This document shows positions 7,423 to 13,562 of a stretch of 13,592 nt of DNA, one piece after another. Below the pieces are notes generated by a model. It was not told where the DNA came from. It searched no databases and was given only the letters and a program-made list of their open reading frames with translations. A program made the translations under genes and the position numbers. Positions within the stretch are counted from its first letter, which is position 1, and each line of letters starts with the position of its first letter. This stretch comes from CAZAKO01 sp964546145 (lineage in GTDB: Bacteria > Fidelibacterota > UBA2242): NCBI GenBank assembly GCA_964546145.1, contig CAZJIU010000063.1, positions 1 through 13,592 on the forward strand, in the 5' to 3' direction.

Positions 7423-8022
7423 TTAGAATTTGACGCTGGGTACGGTTTCCGCTCCCGGCTGAGCCTCAAAATAGAGCTTCTTCTCAAAACCAAATAATCC
7501 CGCAAGGAGATTGGTAGGGAAGCGACGGATTTTTGTGTTATATGTCTGAACCGCTTCATTGAAACGCTTGCGCTCGACGGAGATGCGGTTTTCGGTACCC
7601 TCCAACTGCGATTGCAGTGCCAGGAAATTCTCATTGGCTTTAAGCTGCGGGTAATTTTCCGCCACGGCCATCAGGCGGGTCAGCACGGAGCTGATTTCAC
7701 CCTGAACTTGCTGAAAGCGGTTAAAAGCTTCGGGATTATTTAATACCTCCGGTGTGACAGTCAACTGACCAACCTTTGCCCGGGCTTCGGTAACCGCTTC
7801 AAAGGTCTCTCTTTCATGGGTGGCATACCCTTTTACCGTTTCTACCAGATTGGGGATCAAATCCGCCCGGCGCTGATACTGATTACTAACCTGCGCCCAG
7901 GACTGATTGACATTTTCCTCTAAGGTGACCAGGGCATTGTAGTTATTCTTGAAAAAACTGTAAATCAACAGTAAGACGACAACAATAATAATTACTGTCA
8001 ACCATCCTTTTTTCATTTCCAA
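7423..8022 (-). CDS. lemA: LemA family membrane protein
   Basis: A 199-aa protein of usual LemA length. One N-terminal membrane helix (about 6-24) is followed by the LemA signature YNALVTLEENVNQSWAQV, then NQYQRRADLIPNLVETVKGYA and a long helical bundle containing ENYPQLKANENFLALQSQLEGTENRI. It ends with the conserved YNTKIRRFPTNLLAGLFGF segment. Topology is a short N-terminus inside and the helical bundle outside. The first ATG has GGAGG 7 nt upstream, which decides it over the ATG two codons later. It is the first gene of a leftward operon with two TPM genes and a metallopeptidase. The promoter must lie in 8023-8230; TTGCAA and TAAATT 16 nt apart, about 45 nt before the start, is a weak candidate. 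Its molecular function remains unclear in the family. Confidence 0.95.
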   Translation of the reverse strand: MEMKKGWLTVIIIVVVLLLIYSFFKNNYNALVTLEENVNQSWAQVSNQYQRRADLIPNLVETVKGYATHERETFEAVTEARAKVGQLTVTPEVLNNPEAFNRFQQVQGEISSVLTRLMAVAENYPQLKANENFLALQSQLEGTENRISVERKRFNEAVQTYNTKIRRFPTNLLAGLFGFEKKLYFEAQPGAETVPSVKF

Positions 8023-8191
8023 TCCTCCAAATACTTATTTTCTTTGCATTAATTTACGAATTCTTTAGACCTTTGCAACATCACCTGATAATCACTTTAA
8101 ATCGAGGAGAACGGTCAACCTTTAACGTAATAATTCAGGGCTTATCTCAAAGCAATTATTTTTAAAAATACCAGGAGATTTCATAGAGCAC

Positions 8192-8221
8192 TTGACTACC
8201 AGACTCTAACTAAAGTATATT
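8192..8221 (+). promoter_or_regulatory. sigma70-type promoter of the PEPCK gene
   Basis: TTGACT (8192-8197, 5 of 6) and TATATT (8216-8221, 5 of 6) are separated by 18 nt. The start site near 8228 leaves a leader of about 80 nt before the PEPCK start. A 14-bp AT palindrome (8157-8170, TATTTTT/AAAAATA) lies 21 bp upstream of the -35 box and could act as an UP-like element or operator. Confidence 0.6.
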
Positions 8222-8280
8222 ATGCCCCAGCGATTTTGAATAAAAAGGTATCACACCACCTAAATATTGTGAATAATTAA

Positions 8281-8346
8281 ATGAAAAATTCCACCCTGAA
8301 ATTTACCAATTGCAAACTTCAGAGTGGATCAAGCCGATTGAATTGA
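8281..8346 (+). other. possible upstream ORF overlapping the PEPCK start
   Basis: ATG at 8281 opens a 21-codon frame, MKNSTLKFTNCK..., that ends in TGA at 8344-8346. It runs across the PEPCK TTG start (8310) in another frame, and its stop overlaps a second in-frame PEPCK TTG (8343) as TTGA. Neither start has a Shine-Dalgarno sequence. It may be a leader peptide, a sign of a sequencing frameshift in the PEPCK 5' end, or chance. Confidence 0.25.
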
Positions 8347-10262
8347 ATCCCAGAAAAACAAACCAGGTAAAAAATCTCTACAGCAATCCTTTTCCGGATT
8401 GCATCAGCCAGGCTGACTGGCTCAAGCTAACCGCCTTGCAAAACGAACATGTCAATGCGATTGTCACTGAATATATCCGGCGCTGTCAACCGGCTAAGGT
8501 CACCGTAATCAGCGACGCTCCGGAGGATATTGCCTACGTTCGTCAATTGGCTCTCAGCACCGGCGAAGAACAACCGCTCAAAATTGCCGGTCATACGATC
8601 CACTACGATGGTTACGGCGACCAGGCCCGCGACAAGGAACATACCCGAATTTTAGTCAGCGATGAGCACCTGATGAGTGAGCGCCTCAATACCCTCGAAC
8701 GGAAAAAAGGTTTAGACGAGATCTTCCAGTTATTAGAAGGAATCATGGCTGGCAAAGAAATGCTGGTACGATTTTTCTGCTTAGGACCGCTTGGCTCACT
8801 CTTTTCCATCCCGGCGTTGCAAATCACCGATTCGACGTATGTCGCTCACAGCGAAGATTTGCTTTATCGTTTGGGCTACCGCGAATTTCAGCGGTTAAAT
8901 GGCTCCGATCGCTTTTTCCATTTCATTCACAGTGCCGGTGAACTCGACGAGCGGGGTTGTTCGAAAAATATCGCTCAACGTCGGATTTATGTTGATCTCG
9001 AAGCCAATCGAGTTCTAACGATTAATAATCAATACGCCGGCAACAGCATTGGTCTTAAAAAACTGGCGCTGCGCCTGGCAATCAATCGCGCCAATCATGA
9101 GGATTGGTTGGCTGAGCATATGTTCATCCTGGGTGTCCACCCACTGCGGCAAAAACGCACAACCTATTTTACGGGCGCCTTTCCCAGCGCCTGCGGGAAA
9201 ACCAGCACTGCAATGTTGCCCGGTCAGACGATTATTGGTGACGATATTGCCTATCTACGCATCACCAAAAACGGGGTTTGCCGCGCAGTCAACATCGAAT
9301 CGGGCATTTTCGGTATCATCACCGATGTCAATCCTACCGATGATCCATTAATCTATAGCTGTCTGACTACTCCGCGTGAGTTGATCTTTTCCAACGTCTT
9401 GGTCAACGACGGACGACCGTACTGGATCGGGATGGGTAGTGATCCGCCCGATACCGGTCTCAATCATTCCGGCGAATGGTACAAAGGTAAAAAGGATTCA
9501 GCCAGCAAAGAAATTCCGCTCGCCCATAAGAACGCCCGTTATACAATGCGGCTCAGTGAACTGGATAATCTCGATCCGCGCGCTAATGATCCGGCTGGAG
9601 TGCCAATAGATGCCGTTGTATACGGTGGGCGCGATTCAGATACCAATCCACCGATAATTCAATCGCTCGACTGGAATCACGGCGTATTCCTCGGTGCAAC
9701 CCTGGAATCGGAAACAACAGCGGCAACTCTCGGGCAGGAAGGCCGTCGGGCATTTTCCCCGATGGCTAATTTAGATTTTATTGTGGTTCCACTTGGGCTT
9801 TATATCAAGAATCATCTGCAATTCGGTGCCCATCTAAAAAAACCGCCATTAGTATTTGCCACTAATTATTTCCTGAAAGACAGCGCCGGAAAATATTTAA
9901 ATCAAAAAATTGATAAGAAAGTCTGGGTTTTGTGGGCGGAAGGCCGGGTGCACGGCGAATATGGCGCAATTCCCACACCGGTTGGATTTTTACCGCATTA
10001 CGAGGATTTGCAGCACTTATTCACCGAAGTATTCGATAGAAATTATAGCCGTTCCGATTATGAAGCTCAATTCACTCTGCGGATTGATAAACTACTGGCA
10101 AAACTGGAGCGACTCATGCCTATTTATCAGGCAGAATCGGCACCGGCTGAATTTTTACAGCAATTCGATCGGCAGCGAGCGGCTTTGCAACAATTGCAAA
10201 AAAAGTTTGGTACGACCGAAATCAGCCCATTCCAGCTGGAATCGAGCAATAAGGCCATTTAA
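8310..10262 (+). CDS. pckG: phosphoenolpyruvate carboxykinase (GTP-type)
   Basis: A 650-aa cytosolic enzyme that interconverts oxaloacetate + GTP with PEP + CO2 + GDP in gluconeogenesis or anaplerosis. Visible family marks are the metal ligands K250 (GLKKLALR), H270 (WLAEHM) and D311 (IIGDDIAYLR), and the kinase-1a P-loop FPSAC295-G-K297-TS with the hyper-reactive cysteine. The P-loop continues TSTAM rather than the TNLAM of animal and most bacterial enzymes, a variant I associate with archaeal-type GTP-PEPCKs. The C-terminal part carries the usual NWF-region equivalents in divergent form. The chain is slightly longer than typical (about 590-625). The start is uncertain: the frame has no ATG near its beginning, only TTG at 8310 or 8343, and neither has a Shine-Dalgarno sequence. 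Conserved sequence begins around residue 30. It is monocistronic and divergent from lemA, with its own promoter. Confidence 0.93.
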   Translation: MQTSEWIKPIELNPRKTNQVKNLYSNPFPDCISQADWLKLTALQNEHVNAIVTEYIRRCQPAKVTVISDAPEDIAYVRQLALSTGEEQPLKIAGHTIHYDGYGDQARDKEHTRILVSDEHLMSERLNTLERKKGLDEIFQLLEGIMAGKEMLVRFFCLGPLGSLFSIPALQITDSTYVAHSEDLLYRLGYREFQRLNGSDRFFHFIHSAGELDERGCSKNIAQRRIYVDLEANRVLTINNQYAGNSIGLKKLALRLAINRANHEDWLAEHMFILGVHPLRQKRTTYFTGAFPSACGKTSTAMLPGQTIIGDDIAYLRITKNGVCRAVNIESGIFGIITDVNPTDDPLIYSCLTTPRELIFSNVLVNDGRPYWIGMGSDPPDTGLNHSGEWYKGKKDSASKEIPLAHKNARYTMRLSELDNLDPRANDPAGVPIDAVVYGGRDSDTNPPIIQSLDWNHGVFLGATLESETTAATLGQEGRRAFSPMANLDFIVVPLGLYIKNHLQFGAHLKKPPLVFATNYFLKDSAGKYLNQKIDKKVWVLWAEGRVHGEYGAIPTPVGFLPHYEDLQHLFTEVFDRNYSRSDYEAQFTLRIDKLLAKLERLMPIYQAESAPAEFLQQFDRQRAALQQLQKKFGTTEISPFQLESSNKAI

Positions 10263-10311
10263 TCAGCCAAATTATCTAACTCTTTAACTAACGTGAGTTT
10301 AATCTAAGTAA

Positions 10312-10338
10312 GCATCATTAATAACGTCTGTAAAAACT
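10312..10338 (+). repeat. direct repeat R1, copy 1
   Basis: A 27-nt unit beginning GCATCATTAATA and ending TCTGTAAAAACT. It matches copy 2 (10723-10749) at 23 of 27 positions. The first 12 nt recur exactly at 10626-10637. Confidence 0.6.
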
Positions 10339-10352
10339 ACGGTTTTTATCTC
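10331..10352 (+). terminator. candidate terminator of the PEPCK gene
   Basis: Perfect 7-bp arms TAAAAAC (10331-10337) and GTTTTTA (10342-10348) close on TACG. C(UACG)G belongs to the unusually stable UNCG tetraloop class, which may compensate for the AT-rich stem. The T-rich right arm and TCTC tail act as a weak U-tract. It sits about 70 nt after the PEPCK stop. The stem is unusually poor in GC for a terminator. Confidence 0.35.
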
Positions 10353-10391
10353 TCCGTTCAATAGATTAAATTTTAGCCTTATTTAACTACT

Positions 10392-10421
10392 ACTTACTTT
10401 TTTCAGTTGCTAAAAAAGTAA
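10392..10421 (+). repeat. inverted/direct repeat R2, copy 1
   Basis: TTACTTTTTT (10394-10403) and AAAAAAGTAA (10412-10421) are perfect 10-bp arms with an 8-nt loop. The left arm and loop recur 297 bp downstream as R2 copy 2, whose right arm has decayed. Confidence 0.6.
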
Positions 10422-10625
10422 CAAAAAAGCTTCGGCTACGAAAAACAACGGCAATCGTCCTACTGTCGCCTGAGAAATTTTAAGGCGAAATAAATTTTAT
10501 GATTAAAAAGTAAATTGTTGAAATAACCAAGTTGTTTCGGGTAGTTTAGTGATCAGTGAAACGCTGAAAAATTCCTCTTTTTGGCGACGTTTGTCCGATT
10601 GTAATCCCGCTGTTTTTCTGAGGCC

Positions 10626-10637
10626 GCATCATTAATA
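10626..10637 (+). repeat. direct repeat R1, partial copy
   Basis: The first 12 nt of R1 copy 1, GCATCATTAATA, recur here exactly; the match ends after that. Confidence 0.35.
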
Positions 10638-10688
10638 TTATCTTGATGTTGGGGATATTTTTGAGAAACCGACAGGAGTGTCTGTTGT

Positions 10689-10717
10689 ACTTACTTTTTT
10701 CAATCGCTAAAAAAAAT
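10689..10717 (+). repeat. direct repeat R2, copy 2 (degenerate)
   Basis: ACTTACTTTTTTCA is shared exactly with R2 copy 1, the loop differs by two transitions (CAGTTGCT to CAATCGCT), and the right arm is an A-run lacking GTAA. The hairpin is therefore mostly lost. Confidence 0.55.
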
Positions 10718-10722
10718 AGAGA

Positions 10723-10761
10723 GCATTACTAATCACTTCTGTAAAAACTGTTGAAACAGTT
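10723..10761 (+). repeat. direct repeat R1, copy 2, running into a small palindrome
   Basis: 10723-10749 matches R1 copy 1 at 23 of 27 positions. Its end overlaps AACTGTT (10746-10752) / AACAGTT (10755-10761), a perfect 7-bp inverted repeat with a 2-nt centre. Copy 1 has a different hairpin (TAAAAAC/GTTTTTA) at the same place. Confidence 0.5.
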
Positions 10762-10784
10762 AATAATATTCAGGTTTTTGAGAG

Positions 10785-10834
10785 TAATCCCCGAATTCTC
10801 CAACGGAAGTCCCTGGTGGGAAATTCGGGGATTA
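10785..10834. repeat. structured element A, three-way-junction inverted repeat
   Basis: The outer arms TAATCCCCGAATT (10785-10797) and AATTCGGGGATTA (10822-10834) are perfect over 13 bp. The 24-nt interior folds into two hairpins: TCC-AAC-GGA (10799-10807) and TCCC-TGGT-GGGA (10810-10821). The interior can alternatively extend the main stem with two mismatches. It is a sibling of element B, and no T-run follows on either strand. Confidence 0.75.
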
Positions 10835-10847
10835 TACCTAAAAGGTA
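10835..10847. repeat. small hairpin between elements A and B
   Basis: TACCT (10835-10839) and AGGTA (10843-10847) are perfect 5-bp arms with an AAA loop. The hairpin abuts element A without a gap and lies 8 nt before element B. Confidence 0.45.
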
Positions 10848-10855
10848 ACAATCGG

Positions 10856-10895
10856 AAACCGTTTCTCCCAACGGGATGCCTTTGGCAAACGGTTT
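10856..10895. repeat. structured element B, three-way-junction inverted repeat
   Basis: The outer arms AAACCGTTT (10856-10864) and AAACGGTTT (10887-10895) are perfect over 9 bp. The interior holds CCC-AAC-GGG (10867-10875) and GCC-TTT-GGC (10878-10886, extendable by T10877-A10887). Its core (10863-10885) aligns with that of element A (10796-10816), and the differences preserve pairing. Confidence 0.72.
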
Positions 10896-10984
10896 TAATT
10901 CCTTATATCGAAAGCATGTTAATCAACAGCCAAAACTTGCTGGAAAACGATCCGCATTCCGTCGAATAGTTTACAAGAAGACAC

Positions 10985-12163
10985 CTAGCTATAGGTATAT
11001 AATTGATCAATCTGAATATCAATTTCATAATTTTGAAAATCGCGCCTGATTAAATCTTTCAAAACCCGGTAATCCTGAAATCCCTCCGGGTGGCGAATAT
11101 TAGGTTTCGCCGCAACAATATCGAATAGAATCCGCCGACGATCTTTGGTCTGAATAATTCGCAAGTCGTGATAAGCCTTGATTTCGCTACTGCCGGCAAT
11201 GAAATCCCGGATGATTTGATGCAGCCGCTGGAGTGCCGGATTCTCCAGGTCAACCGGATCAACATGAACGATACTATGTGCCTGGAGTTCGCGGTCCAAC
11301 AGCTCCTCTACGGCATCACTGATCTCGTGCGCCCGGGTCATACTCTTCTTTTGATCAACTTCGATGTGAATACTGATAAACCTTTGCTCTCCGTAGCTAT
11401 GCACCACCAGGTCGTGGGAATTCACCACACCTGTAACGCCAAGTACCAGTTCCTGGATTTTGTAAATCAACTCCGGTTCCGGCGGTTTACCTATCAGCAT
11501 ATCAATAGGATTCTTGCCAACCGCGTAGCCTCCGTAAATAAGAATCAAACCGACTAAAATACCCCCAATTCCATCTAAAGCCGGATAATTGAGAGCACTT
11601 CCGACTACAGCTAAAAGTACAAAAGCAGATGAAAAAGCGTCTGAATAATGGTGAAAGGCGTCGGCTTTAAGGGTATCCGATTTGATAATTTTCCCTAATT
11701 TATTCGAAAAATCTCCTATCCACCACTTGATTACTATCGTTGCTACTACAAAAATCCAAACAATCGGTGTAGAGGTCACCGGTACCGGATTGCGGAAACG
11801 ATTAAACGCCTGCCTGACAAATTCAAAACCCACCACGGCAAGCAGAATGGCAATAATTAAAGTGGTAATATATTCAATCCGTTCGTGACCGTAAGGATGC
11901 TTTTGGTCACCCGGTTTGGTTGCCATGCGATAACCCAGAATAACAACAACCGAGGTCCACACATCCGAAAAAGAATGAAAGGCGTCAGCAATCAATGCAA
12001 TCGAATTAATCCATAAGCCTACCAGTAATTTGCTGATAAATAAGATTAAATTAACCGCAATACTAATCCAACCTTCAAGTTGCCCCAACTTGGGCCGCAC
12101 CCGTATGTCGTCAATTTCCATTCCCTTTGCGAACCGGCGGCTAATTTTTTCAACATAGTTCAT
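10985..12163 (-). CDS. CDF-family cation efflux transporter with two C-terminal domains
   Basis: A 392-aa inner-membrane proton-coupled exporter of divalent metal, probably Zn2+. Six membrane helices cover about 30-215. The transport site is H63xxxD67 in TM2 (DAFHSFSD) and H171xxxD175 in TM5 (AFHHYSD), the HD-HD pattern seen in zinc CDFs rather than the DD pattern of Mn/Fe members. The family motif HPYGHERIEY is at 89-98. The first cytoplasmic domain (about 230-303) keeps zinc-site residues with YiiP-like spacing: H250, H266, H300, D302. A second, similar domain follows (about 310-392), beginning HDL at 332-334 as the first does at 250-252, with D348 and D382 at equivalent positions. This accounts for a length well above the usual 300 or so. 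AGGTGA lies 6 nt before the ATG. It is the last gene of the DJ-1/HAD/CDF operon, 38 bp after the HAD gene. Confidence 0.93.
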   Translation of the reverse strand: MNYVEKISRRFAKGMEIDDIRVRPKLGQLEGWISIAVNLILFISKLLVGLWINSIALIADAFHSFSDVWTSVVVILGYRMATKPGDQKHPYGHERIEYITTLIIAILLAVVGFEFVRQAFNRFRNPVPVTSTPIVWIFVVATIVIKWWIGDFSNKLGKIIKSDTLKADAFHHYSDAFSSAFVLLAVVGSALNYPALDGIGGILVGLILIYGGYAVGKNPIDMLIGKPPEPELIYKIQELVLGVTGVVNSHDLVVHSYGEQRFISIHIEVDQKKSMTRAHEISDAVEELLDRELQAHSIVHVDPVDLENPALQRLHQIIRDFIAGSSEIKAYHDLRIIQTKDRRRILFDIVAAKPNIRHPEGFQDYRVLKDLIRRDFQNYEIDIQIDQLYTYS

Positions 12164-12201
12164 TTTTTCACCTGACCTGAATCACTTTGCTACTTAAAGA
12201 A

Positions 12202-12930
12202 TCAAGCAAGAGGCTGGATTAAAAGTTGTTGAAGATAGTGCTGGATTGGCTTCAAATCCTCAAAATTATCGACAATCAAATCGGGACTTTCGCGCAGAAT
12301 TACCTGCCGCTGACCTTCGCGACGGATAACGACGATGGAGCGCATCCCGTTGCGCCGGGCACACTGCACATCACGAACCGTATCGCCGATAATCACGACC
12401 CGATCCGGCGAATATTTTTCATTGAACTTCTGATGAACTTTCCGCAGTGCAATCAAGGGTAAGCTGTCCCGCTCGGTATGATCACTACCGAAAACGCCAA
12501 ATGAAAAATATTGCTTCAAATTGAACGGTTTTATTTTGATTCCGGCACCTTTTTTACTATTGCCTGAGATAAGCCCAATTCTAAAACCACAATCACGGAG
12601 ATATTCGAGCAATTCCACTACACCAATATAGAGAATTTGATCGGTTGCTTGAGGATAACGCTCAGCTAAAATGTTTAAATAAGTTTTCAAGATCTTTCGA
12701 GTTAATTTATCCCGCTGATTAGCTGGGACAGCTAACCGCTCTAAAGCACCATCAATGATTAGTGGATCGGTCAGCCCGGCCAATTGGGAATAGCTAAATT
12801 CGACCATTTTACCGGTATGCTGAAAGAGGGCATTTGCCAGCGACTGGCGCGGTGTCAATCCACACGAGATCAAGGTTCCATCAAGATCAATCAGAATCAA
12901 TAAACTATTGGCTGATGATGCAGCAGGCAT
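12202..12930 (-). CDS. HAD-superfamily phosphatase, phosphoglycolate-phosphatase-like
   Basis: A 242-aa soluble hydrolase. Motif I is D15-L-D17-G-T, with D15 the nucleophile and D17 the acid/base. Motif II is S122 in LISGNS, a Lys follows in GIKIKPF (motif III), and motif IV is GD183TVRD187, binding Mg2+. The stretch between motif I and motif II (about 25-95) is helical and fits a C1-type cap, as in phosphoglycolate phosphatase and beta-phosphoglucomutase relatives. The substrate cannot be read from the sequence. The ATG at 12930 follows the DJ-1 stop by 3 bp, and its ribosome site GGGAG lies at the end of the DJ-1 frame, so translation is probably coupled. The neighbours suggest clean-up of damaged or toxic phosphorylated metabolites, but only by association. 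Confidence 0.9.
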   Translation of the reverse strand: MPAASSANSLLILIDLDGTLISCGLTPRQSLANALFQHTGKMVEFSYSQLAGLTDPLIIDGALERLAVPANQRDKLTRKILKTYLNILAERYPQATDQILYIGVVELLEYLRDCGFRIGLISGNSKKGAGIKIKPFNLKQYFSFGVFGSDHTERDSLPLIALRKVHQKFNEKYSPDRVVIIGDTVRDVQCARRNGMRSIVVIRREGQRQVILRESPDLIVDNFEDLKPIQHYLQQLLIQPLA

Positions 12931-12933
12931 AGA

Positions 12934-13482
12934 TTACTCCCGAAAAAGAACCGAGCGATTGATTTCCCGGACCTTCTCCGGACCATAGAGCTTCTCAACC
13001 AGGGTAAAGGCAAATTTCATTGCTGCTCCGGCTGCCTGACCGGTAATCACTCCCCGATCAATTTCCACCGGTGAGTCCTTCGCTGATAACTGAATATTAT
13101 TGACTTGCGAAGGGTGAATTGTAAATTTCCTGTCCTTCAAAATTCCCGCCTCGGCCAAAACAATCGGCGCGGCACAAATGGCAGCAATCAATTTACCCGC
13201 TTGCTCATTGCACTGGATAATATCTTGTACCCGGGAATCGGCTTTTAAATTATTGGCTCCCGGCATTCCACCCGGTAAAACTATCAAGTCGAAATCCTGA
13301 TCTTTGACCTCATCGAGCAGGGCATCGGCCATAATGGTGATCTGATGTGACCCAGTAACTGATTTCCCGGTAAGTCCGGCTGTAGTAACCTCCGCACCTG
13401 CCCTCCGGAGAATATCAATCACCGTAACGCTTTCGATTTCTTCAAAACCTTCGGCTAATAGAACAAGAACTCTTTTGGACAT
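12934..13482 (-). CDS. DJ-1/PfpI family protein
   Basis: A 182-aa class I glutamine-amidotransferase-like protein, very close to the DJ-1/YajL/ThiJ subfamily. The nucleophile is C103 in ICAAP, supported by E15 in AEGFEEIE (88 residues before, as in human DJ-1 E18/C106) and H123 in IHPS (20 after, as in DJ-1 H126). LPGGMPG and the late ITGQAAGAAMKFAFTLVE segment also match. Possible roles in the family are methylglyoxal/glyoxal metabolism, protein deglycation or a chaperone; which applies here is open. Three starts follow each other (GTG 13488, ATG 13485, ATG 13482). I take 13482 because GCGAG then lies 5 nt upstream and the protein begins MSKRVLVLLAEGFEE like its relatives. It is first in an operon with the HAD and CDF genes. 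Confidence 0.93.
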   Translation of the reverse strand: MSKRVLVLLAEGFEEIESVTVIDILRRAGAEVTTAGLTGKSVTGSHQITIMADALLDEVKDQDFDLIVLPGGMPGANNLKADSRVQDIIQCNEQAGKLIAAICAAPIVLAEAGILKDRKFTIHPSQVNNIQLSAKDSPVEIDRGVITGQAAGAAMKFAFTLVEKLYGPEKVREINRSVLFRE

Positions 13483-13506
13483 CATCACTCGCTATTTTAA
13501 GGGAAC

Positions 13507-13562
13507 AAGATAAAAGAAATAAGACAAAAGAGGCAAGACAAAAGAATCAAGATGTAACAATT
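13507..13562. repeat. 14-bp tandem repeat upstream of the DJ-1 gene
   Basis: Units AAGATAAAAGAAAT, AAGACAAAAGAGGC, AAGACAAAAGAATC and a decayed fourth, AAGATGTAACAATT, follow without gaps. The consensus core is AAGAYAAAAGA. On the coding strand of the DJ-1 operon this is a T-rich tract 25-80 nt before the start codon, within the expected promoter region. Confidence 0.6.

Larger units (their letters stand above)
10263..10984. other. 722-bp intergenic region with repeats and structured elements
   Basis: This AT-rich gap lies between the convergent PEPCK and CDF genes and holds no gene I can support. The left part (10312-10750) contains two kinds of degenerate direct repeat plus an internal 6-bp-arm hairpin (TCGCCT 10466-10471 / AGGCGA 10483-10488). 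Read in frame on the plus strand, 10394-10480 gives 28 codons starting LLFSVAKKVTKK and ending in TAA with no start, so it could be a relic of a dispersed repeat. The right part (10785-10895) holds paired three-way-junction elements. Confidence 0.6.

Noticed and set aside
9049..9351. A 100-codon open frame inside the PEPCK gene in another frame, and a similar one at 9910-10287.
   Set aside because: Both lie wholly or mostly within a conserved enzyme frame that shows P-loop and metal-site motifs; they are overlap artefacts.
10785..10895. An integron attC site or paired Rho-independent terminators as explanation for the hairpins.
   Set aside because: The GTTRRRY/RYYYAAC end motifs of attC are not at the ends, no integrase is present, and no T-run follows either element on either strand.
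10751..10969. A 72-codon open frame on the plus strand in the PEPCK-CDF gap.
   Set aside because: It starts at TTG without a ribosome site, runs straight through the inverted repeats 10785-10895, and its composition is explained by them. No protein family is recognisable.
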